This document shows positions 27,248 through 32,675 of a DNA stretch of 32,675 bases, piece after piece (the stretch's first letter is position 1; every line of letters starts with the position of its first letter). Origin of the DNA: Myxococcales bacterium (lineage in GTDB: Bacteria; Myxococcota_A; Polyangia; Polyangiales; SLQV01); the NCBI GenBank assembly GCA_007124745.1, contig SLEO01000009.1:1-32675 (forward strand), written 5' to 3'. The notes beneath the pieces are model-generated. The model was not told the DNA's origin, did no database searches, and saw only the letters and a program-made list of their open reading frames with translations. A program made the translations under genes and the position numbers.

Positions 27248-27254
27248 CTCCTTC
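27248..27254 (-). promoter_or_regulatory. Ribosome-binding site of GCS2-type ligase
   Basis: GAAGGAG on the minus strand, five bases before ATG 27242. It decides the start of the ligase gene. Confidence 0.75.
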
Positions 27255-27266
27255 AGGCACACTCCT

Positions 27267-28835
27267 TCATGCACGTTCCGGCAAGCCGCGCAGGGCCGTG
27301 ATGCGAGCGATGAACTTCTCCAAAATGCGGTCGTACAACGCCTCGCCGGTCACCTGGTCTTCAATCCCACCATCGATGTTAGGATTATCGTTCACTTCAA
27401 TCACGATAGGCTGACCATCGACTTCTTTCAGGTCTACGCCATAAAGCCCCTGTCCAATGAGGGACGTCGCTGCCAAAGCCGTGCGCTTCACGGCCTCCGG
27501 CGCTGCCTCCACCGGCAGCGTTTCAAACAGCCCATCGCTCAGCTTCTTGCCCGCTGCATCGCGTTGAACGATTTGCCAATGACTGCGCGCCATATGGTAG
27601 CGACACACGAAGAGCACTTCGCCTTCCATCACCCCCACTCGCCAGTCGAAGGACGTCGGTACGAAGGCTTGAGCCACCACAAGCTCCGAGGTCTTGAGCA
27701 ACTGGCGGGCGCGCTCCGCCAGCGCGTCGCGCGTTGAGACTTTGAATACGCCGGCTGAAAAGCTCGAATCCGGCATCTTCAGCACGCAGGGCAAGGGAAG
27801 CTGTTCGAGCAAGGCGCCGAGCTTCGGTTTTGAGAGCACCCAGGTCTGGGGCATCGGAACTTTGTGTTTTCGAAAGAGCTCCGCCTGGTAGACCTTATTC
27901 GAGCAGCGAACGATGTCCTCGGGTGCATCGATCACAAAAAGGCCGGCCCCTTTCGCTGCCTGCGCAAAGCGGTAGGTGTGATGATGGACCGCAGTCGTCT
28001 GGCGAATGAAGAGCGCATCGAAGGCCGGGACGCGCGGCAAATCGCTCGGCCCGATCAACTCAACGCCGAGACCTAGACGTTCCCCGGCCCGCACGAAGCA
28101 CTTCAGTGCACGTTCATTGGAAGGCGACTCGCGTTCCTGGGGGTCGCGGAGAATCGCGAGGTCAAAGCGCGTCGCACTTCGTCCGGTGACCGGTCCCGCC
28201 CCCGGGCTGCGCGGTGCGCCGAGCCATTCGGCCACCCGCTCCTTCGCCAGCGGCGAGAGTTCGCGCAGCTCGGGACTGAGCCGCCATAGACTCCAGGATT
28301 CCGCACTCGGCACGTAGCGGAAGGTCGCCACCAAGAAGGGCGCGGGAAAGGTACGAAACAGAAGGCGCGCGAGACTCGCCGCCTTGGGCTCATCGCTTTG
28401 GCCAAAGGCGACTTCCAGGTGGCGCACCTCGCCGCGCGTGCCGCGTCCCCACGTGCGACTTGCAAGCCGCTCCACCTGCGCACGCGCCGACCGCGATAGT
28501 GTCGCATGCTTGATGTCCTGAAGTGTGGCGAGGGTCGGGAGGGGCTTAAAGCCGCGCGCCTCGGCGAGAAGCGAGACGTAGTAACCGATACGCTGATAGC
28601 GATAGGAACGACACAGATTCACCACGCGGCTTGCCCCTCGACCCAGGCTTTCGTCCTCTAGAAACGCTCGCGCGGTGACGACCTGAGAGCGCGGGCTCAG
28701 CGCCGGCCAGAGCGTCGCGTCCTCGACGACGATGAGGCTGGCGCGCTTCTCCGGCTTGCTCACTAGCGCTGGCGTTTGGATGCCTTCGCTGCACACAGGA
28801 GCCTTATCGCGAAGGGCATCAATCGAAGGGCACAT
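27267..28835 (-). CDS. RimK-like ATP-grasp ligase with N-terminal RLAN-type domain
   Basis: An amide-bond-forming ATP-grasp enzyme of 522 residues. Residues about 33-185 (SLIVVED to LVATFRYV) fit the RLAN-type domain that precedes some RimK-like ligases, including VVNLCRSYRYQRIGYYVSLLAEARG. A second Rossmann-like pre-grasp part follows (FDLAILRDP to DALFIRQTT). The ATP-grasp fold occupies about 310-510: CSNKVYQAELFRKHKVPMPQT, PCVLKMPDSSFSAGVFKV, then FDWRVGVMEGEVLFV, and a metal-binding end LYGVDLKEVDGQPIVIEVNDNPNID with Asp, Glu and Asn ligands. It probably ligates an amino acid to a peptide or acid through an acyl phosphate. ATG 28835 has only a weak GGAAA upstream. It lies between the C39-like peptidase and the GCS2-type ligase. 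Confidence 0.9.
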   Translation of the reverse strand: MCPSIDALRDKAPVCSEGIQTPALVSKPEKRASLIVVEDATLWPALSPRSQVVTARAFLEDESLGRGASRVVNLCRSYRYQRIGYYVSLLAEARGFKPLPTLATLQDIKHATLSRSARAQVERLASRTWGRGTRGEVRHLEVAFGQSDEPKAASLARLLFRTFPAPFLVATFRYVPSAESWSLWRLSPELRELSPLAKERVAEWLGAPRSPGAGPVTGRSATRFDLAILRDPQERESPSNERALKCFVRAGERLGLGVELIGPSDLPRVPAFDALFIRQTTAVHHHTYRFAQAAKGAGLFVIDAPEDIVRCSNKVYQAELFRKHKVPMPQTWVLSKPKLGALLEQLPLPCVLKMPDSSFSAGVFKVSTRDALAERARQLLKTSELVVAQAFVPTSFDWRVGVMEGEVLFVCRYHMARSHWQIVQRDAAGKKLSDGLFETLPVEAAPEAVKRTALAATSLIGQGLYGVDLKEVDGQPIVIEVNDNPNIDGGIEDQVTGEALYDRILEKFIARITALRGLPERA

Positions 28836-28901
28836 GGTTCATTTCCAGAGGCTTTGGGTTAGGTTCGAAGCATGAAGCCATCTGGCAGAGGTGGGACTGC
28901 A

Positions 28902-29615
28902 TCACGCCTCCTCGGCGGGCTCAACCGCGAGCACGTTGCCGTCGTACGTCAGTACGCCCAGATAGATGGCGCCGATCAATCGGTGGACATCGACTTGGTA
29001 GGTTTGATTAAGCGATGCCATAGGGTTGGGGCGCAGCGGGTCCGCAACCGTCACCGTGCCTTCGACCTCATCGAAGCCTGTTAAGACCACGAAGTGCCCG
29101 GAAGGTTCGCCCCGCAGGTCGTCGTAGTCGCAGTTGGGACCGAACTCGCGGGCGGTGCGGTAAAGGAACGTCGCCGAGAGGCCTACCAAGAGGGGTCGGC
29201 CGCGCGCCAGGTATCTTCGGAATAGCTCGGGCGTTAGTTCCCCGAGGCGCAGCTCGCCACCGAGGCGACAAAACTCCGCATAGGCGCGCGTGGCTACCTT
29301 GATTTTGGCGCCGCCCTTGTAGCGCATTTGCGCTTCGAGCTTCTGGATAAGGAAAGGCGAGACGCCCTGCACGAACCAAGTCGGGTCGAAGATCTGCAGG
29401 TTGCAGGTGTAGAGCGTCGCCTTGAAGCCCGCAGCGAGCGCGTGCTGCCCGAGAAGTGGCCCAAGGGTCCCGCCCCCCGCCACCATGGGCACATCCCCGA
29501 TGACCTCTGTCAGCGAGGCCTTGTGGCCGTAGTAGCGATACACCGCATGCAACGCCGTCGGCCCGCACGTAAGCTCATCGGGTTGCGCATCGATCTCTAA
29601 ACGCCGCACGTCCAC
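28902..29615 (-). CDS. C39-like (papain-fold) cysteine peptidase
   Basis: A cytoplasmic papain-like protein with the bacteriocin-processing C39 pattern. The catalytic Cys lies in DELTCGPTALHAVYRYYG, and the His and Asp are in SGHFVVLTGFDEVEGTVTVADPL. No signal peptide or transporter domain is attached. GTG 29615 (or 29609) starts near the conserved region; a TTG at 29651 adds 12 residues without family likeness. It is the first gene of the operon and lies 66 bp before the ATP-grasp gene. In this setting it may cleave a precursor peptide or act as a transferase forming a peptide bond in reverse; both are inference. Confidence 0.87.
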   Translation of the reverse strand: MDVRRLEIDAQPDELTCGPTALHAVYRYYGHKASLTEVIGDVPMVAGGGTLGPLLGQHALAAGFKATLYTCNLQIFDPTWFVQGVSPFLIQKLEAQMRYKGGAKIKVATRAYAEFCRLGGELRLGELTPELFRRYLARGRPLLVGLSATFLYRTAREFGPNCDYDDLRGEPSGHFVVLTGFDEVEGTVTVADPLRPNPMASLNQTYQVDVHRLIGAIYLGVLTYDGNVLAVEPAEEA

Positions 29616-30079
29616 CTTGCCGGCTCGCCGTGCACCACTAGTCCGCCACAACGCCGGGCGTGTTGCCCACCCGAACCGAGTGCGCGCACTCGCGGGCTGC
29701 GCGCCGCGAACGGTCGTGCAACGGACACAACGAATCGGGCGGGGATAATTTCCATAACGAGGCTGACACCTCTCATGTCGAAGCGTGGCACGGGCGCGTG
29801 CTTTGGCAACGCCTGCGCTCGTTCGCGCCCCCCTCCCGCACAGGCTTCCGACGTGCGAGCGCTACCTGCGTGAGTGGGCGCGCGGTCTTCGGGCAGCGCC
29901 CTTGCACCCGCAGCGGATCGCGTCGCGATCGCCCTCCGGTCGCTCCAAGACGCGACCAGCGTCCAATACAAGTGGCCGCGGAACACGCGCTTCGGGCCGC
30001 AGCGCAAGGCGATTGCACGGATGCGCACACACTGCGCCACGCGAGCACCTAAGCCCACCGAAGTCGCGTCGGAGCGGCG
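29616..30079. other. Divergent promoter region of peptide operon and transporter
   Basis: About 460 bp between two divergent starts. It should hold the operon's leftward promoter and the transporter's rightward promoter, but I cannot assign boxes with confidence. Open frames through it (a 195-residue leftward one in particular) are Arg/Ala-rich shadows. A local AT-rich patch, GGGGATAATTTCCATAAC near 29743, stands out from the GC-rich background and is a possible promoter or operator. Confidence 0.4.
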
Positions 30080-31771
30080 ATGAGGGCGGCAGAGGAGGTG
30101 CGTGCCCGGATACCCTCGGTGGCTATGTCCGTTCACGCCGCGCCGCCACGCCTGGGCCTTCAGGTCGCTGCGGCGCAACCGCACTTGCCCCTAGGTCGCC
30201 TAGCTAGACGCGCCGAACCGGCGTCCCTGCCGAGCATCCCGGCGCAGAACCCGCTGCAGCAGGAGCATAGTGGTCTACGGCGGCTCTCGCCGCCCGCCCG
30301 CACGAGGGATGCAGCGCAGCTCGACGTTCAGCGCATCCGGCGGCTAGGCTGGAGCGCTGCCACCATCCTGGGCACGGCCATGGCCGGCCATGCGCTTCTA
30401 GAAACCGCGCGAGACGCCCTCTTTCTTAGAGCGCTTCCCGCCACGCGACTGCCTTGGGCATATCTCATGATTGCCGCGCTGACCGGACTCTTCATTCGGA
30501 AGCGGCGGCGGGGGGGGGGACCATCCGTAGGGAAGCGTGACAGCCAGCGGGAGCGGCTCATGTCGACCCTACTCCTCGTGGCGGTCGGGACGGCACTGGC
30601 GGGTCTCACGCTCGCACATCGTTCTGGCCTCGCCGCCTTCGGCTTTTACGTGTGGACGGGCATCGCGGCCACCCTCACCGCACTGCGTTTCTGGGTACTG
30701 CTCGGGAGGTCGGTAAATCGCCGCAGCGCCGAACGGCTCTACGGACCCATCGCCGTCGGCGGCTCACTGGGCGCGGCGCTAGGGGCGCTTTTTGCGAGCG
30801 GCCTCCTGCGTCACTTCGAACCCGAGGCGCTCATCATTTTCGCCAGCGCCTTCTTCGCCGCAGCGGCGGCGCTCGCCGCATGGCTTCCGGCAGATGCGCC
30901 GGCCAGCACTGCCGAAGACGTCGTCCCGGCGGCTCAGAATGGGAGCACGCCTGCACTGGACGCCACCAACCAGCATACCGCGCACCCGGTGGTGAGCGGC
31001 GAGGCAAGCGGTCGATGGGCAGGCAGTCGTGACCCACGGCTGCCTAGCCAAGCGTCGCGTGAAGCAAGCGGCTGTGGCGTCCCTGGCGGCACTCGGACAA
31101 CCGCTCAGGGACTCGATAAACGCAACACGCTTCCGTCTCGGGCCTCCGCGGAAGCGCGGGTGGGCTCGTGGGATCTGCTTCGTGACCCGTTGGTTCTAAC
31201 CCTCGCGACACTGGGCTTTTGCGCCACACTAACGCTCACCGCTGCGGACTATCTCGTGAAGGCCGCGGTCGCTGCGGAGATCAGCGGCGACGCACTCGGA
31301 CCGTTCTTCGCCAAACTCTATGCCGCATTAAATCTTGCGTGCCTTGGCGTGCAGGTGATCGTTGCGCCGTGGTTTCTGCGCGTGATGGGTGTCACGCGCT
31401 CATTGGCGGCTCTTCCACTCTTGATGCTTTCCGCCACACTTGGTCTCGTCGTTCTCGGCGGCCTGGTTCCCGTGTTGATGCTGAAGGCCGCTGACGGCGC
31501 GCTTCGCGGGCCGGTGTATCGCACCGCATCGGAGGTGCTTTACGTCCACCTGCCGGGCGAAACGCTGGAGCGTGTCAAGGCGCTCATCGACAGCGCGGGC
31601 CACCGCATCGCCCAAGCCGTCGCCTCGTTGATGTTGCTGGTCGCGGCCTCCCTCGGCCTCGGTCTGCACCAACTCGCTCTAGCCCTGCTCGTGCTCGGCG
31701 TAGCCTGGCTTGGCTGCGTGCTTTGGCTCATCCCGCGTCGGGCCGACGGGCACCACAGCGTCAACACGTGA
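30080..31771 (+). CDS. Multi-pass transporter resembling ATP/ADP-translocase (Npt) family
   Basis: A membrane protein of 563 residues with about 11-12 hydrophobic segments. The first part, LLETARDALFLRALPATRLPWAYLMIAAL, and the late part, GPVYRTASEVLYVHLPGETLERVKALIDSAGHRIAQAVASLMLL, resemble the MFS-related nucleotide translocase (Npt1/Npt2-like) group common in Myxococcota and relatives. True nucleotide exchange is not proven. ATG 30080 follows GGAG at five bases. Odd points: a soluble N-terminal extension of about 90 residues, a loop of about 90 residues between halves (about 278-365), and a G10 run at 30510-30519 encoding RRGGGP in an intracellular loop. The gene is divergent from the peptide-ligase operon, so export or uptake of its product is possible. 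Confidence 0.72.
   Translation: MRAAEEVRARIPSVAMSVHAAPPRLGLQVAAAQPHLPLGRLARRAEPASLPSIPAQNPLQQEHSGLRRLSPPARTRDAAQLDVQRIRRLGWSAATILGTAMAGHALLETARDALFLRALPATRLPWAYLMIAALTGLFIRKRRRGGGPSVGKRDSQRERLMSTLLLVAVGTALAGLTLAHRSGLAAFGFYVWTGIAATLTALRFWVLLGRSVNRRSAERLYGPIAVGGSLGAALGALFASGLLRHFEPEALIIFASAFFAAAAALAAWLPADAPASTAEDVVPAAQNGSTPALDATNQHTAHPVVSGEASGRWAGSRDPRLPSQASREASGCGVPGGTRTTAQGLDKRNTLPSRASAEARVGSWDLLRDPLVLTLATLGFCATLTLTAADYLVKAAVAAEISGDALGPFFAKLYAALNLACLGVQVIVAPWFLRVMGVTRSLAALPLLMLSATLGLVVLGGLVPVLMLKAADGALRGPVYRTASEVLYVHLPGETLERVKALIDSAGHRIAQAVASLMLLVAASLGLGLHQLALALLVLGVAWLGCVLWLIPRRADGHHSVNT
30510..30519 (+). repeat. Homopolymer G10 inside transporter gene
   Basis: Ten consecutive G residues within the coding frame. 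The frame reads transporter-like sequence on both sides, so as given the gene is in the 'on' frame; a gain or loss of one G would truncate it. Confidence 0.9.
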
Positions 31772-31830
31772 GGACCAGCCACGACCCCGTAGGCACACCG
31801 AACCTGTCGACGAACCGATACGGCTGCGCT

Positions 31831-31997
31831 AACCGTTCAGGGGGCATTTTGGCAAAATGCCCCCGGGTTTACGGGAGTGAATCCCGCAAACCCTCCCCCG
31901 CTTTGCCTTCAAGGTGGCCTAAGGCCGGCAAGCCCGGCCAGGGCGCCTACTTGCTTCTTCCCGCAGCGTTTTCGCTTTCTGGCCCCCCTGAACGGTT
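31831..31997 (+). repeat. Structured intergenic repeat, type A copy 2 (167 bp)
   Basis: The best-preserved copy: 14-bp perfect terminal inverted repeats AACCGTTCAGGGGG and CCCCCTGAACGGTT. The left end continues into a perfect hairpin, GGGGGCATTTT and AAAATGCCCCC around GGC. A second hairpin, CGGGAgtgaaTCCCG inside GGGTTT/AAACCC, follows, then a GGCCTAAGGCCGGC stretch. It matches 5571-5741 along its length and lies 59 bp after the transporter stop. Confidence 0.9.
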
Positions 31998-32121
31998 ACC
32001 GGCTGCGCGCCCACAGAGTGAGCCTACTTTTGGGGGCCAAGTGCGACCTTCTACGTCTGTCACCTGCCAAGTAGAGGGAGTGCTCTGTGGCTCGGCATAG
32101 GGAGTGCATACACTGTGCGAC
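31998..32121. other. Upstream region of Cys-rich lipoprotein
   Basis: About 124 bp without a gene. It probably carries the lipoprotein promoter. No strong Shine-Dalgarno sequence is visible just before ATG 32122. Confidence 0.4.
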
Positions 32122-32675
32122 ATGGGGACTCTCCTACGCAGCGCAACACTTCTGGCTATTGGAGTAAGCATCTTCGCGTGCCGGCCTGACGCCGAACAGC
32201 GACTTCGCGACAGTGGCCTCGGCATCTTCGGTTTTTGGGAGTATGTCGAGACAGACCGGCAGGCAGGCGTCATCCCCGACTGCGGTCGCCAGGGCATCCG
32301 CTGCTGTACAAGCGTCACCGCCTGCGAGGCGGGTTCCGTGTGCTCACCCGAGCGCTTTTGCGTAGCGGATGACAGCCCCGAGTTAACGGCGAACCTGGCC
32401 TATTGCGGCGGCAACGGGGAACCGTGCTGCCCCGGTGCACGCCCGGATTGCGTGGCAGACGGTCTATGTACCGGCCCCGACAATGCTTTCGCATGCCGCG
32501 ACGGCGGCGTCTGTGACAAGGGTGGCTTCTGCCGCCCCAAGCGCGACGCTTGTGACTACGCCACCTGTAACGAGTGCGCGCTGGATCGTGACTGCGGCTG
32601 GTGCTCCGCCACCAGCACTTGCCTCCCCGGAAGGGCGAGCGGACCGGAAGAAGGCATCTGCGGAACACGGACGGA
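32122..32675 (+). CDS. Cys-rich lipoprotein with PSI-like segment, 3' end outside window
   Basis: The frame opens at ATG 32122 and is still open at the right edge (184 codons visible). The N-terminus MGTLLRSATLLAIGVSIFAC is a signal peptide with lipobox IFAC at Cys20, so the protein should be a lipoprotein. It has 22 cysteines in 184 residues, in pairs such as RCC and PCC and spaced as in disulfide-rich surface modules. The segment DACDYATCNECALDRDCGWC resembles a PSI (plexin-semaphorin-integrin) domain, which occurs in surface proteins of Myxococcota and relatives. Its function is unknown; binding or adhesion is a guess. Confidence 0.75.
   Translation, partial: MGTLLRSATLLAIGVSIFACRPDAEQRLRDSGLGIFGFWEYVETDRQAGVIPDCGRQGIRCCTSVTACEAGSVCSPERFCVADDSPELTANLAYCGGNGEPCCPGARPDCVADGLCTGPDNAFACRDGGVCDKGGFCRPKRDACDYATCNECALDRDCGWCSATSTCLPGRASGPEEGICGTRT

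Noticed and set aside
29597-30184. Leftward 195-codon open frame between the peptidase and the transporter
   Set aside because: It overlaps the starts of both neighbours, is Arg/Ala/Gly-rich and has no family signature; probably a shadow frame.

Overview
This is a GC-rich, gene-dense bacterial chromosome segment. The mix of genes points to a Myxococcota-like or other delta-lineage proteobacterium. The clues are a FrzS-like receiver/coiled-coil protein, a soluble Ser/Thr kinase fused to TPR repeats, several lipoproteins (one very Cys-rich with a PSI-like segment), and a type of dGTPase common in such bacteria. The lineage is inferred; there is no rRNA or other decisive marker, and I see no tRNA, rRNA or CRISPR array.

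Layout. 1-4030: a polysaccharide pyruvyl transferase-like gene cut by the left edge, a long-chain acyl-CoA/acyl-ACP synthetase, an enoyl-CoA hydratase-like gene two bases behind it, and a convergent acyl carrier protein; together they suggest acyl-lipid or surface-glycan work. 4185-5567: dGTPase. 5900-9990: a leftward run of a small lipoprotein, a kinase-TPR protein and a larger lipoprotein. 9984-10853: a long gene-free stretch with a strong leftward intrinsic terminator, possibly a non-coding RNA locus. 10854-16334: cyclophilin, divergent RecC, and a convergent short-chain dehydrogenase. 16533-18973: FrzS-like protein and a small membrane protein. 20043-24908: housekeeping cluster priA, def, fmt and a PduO-type cobalamin adenosyltransferase whose TTG start overlaps the fmt stop.

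25113-29615 is the most interesting block. It is a tight leftward operon of a C39-like cysteine peptidase, a RimK-like ATP-grasp ligase with an N-terminal RLAN-type domain, a GCS2-type carboxylate-amine ligase, and an N-formylglutamate amidohydrolase-like enzyme. Two amide-bond-forming ligases beside two amide-cleaving enzymes look like a small-peptide biosynthesis and trimming pathway whose product is unknown to me. A divergent multi-pass protein resembling the ATP/ADP-translocase family lies next to it and carries an in-frame G10 tract. The right edge holds the start of a Cys-rich lipoprotein.

A second theme is a family of structured intergenic repeats, 167-307 bp, with terminal inverted repeats near AACCGTTCAGGGGG and internal hairpins. 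Four copies occur, at about 5571, 19014, 24912 and 31831. Each lies just after the 3' end of a rightward gene, and three of the four lie between convergent genes.
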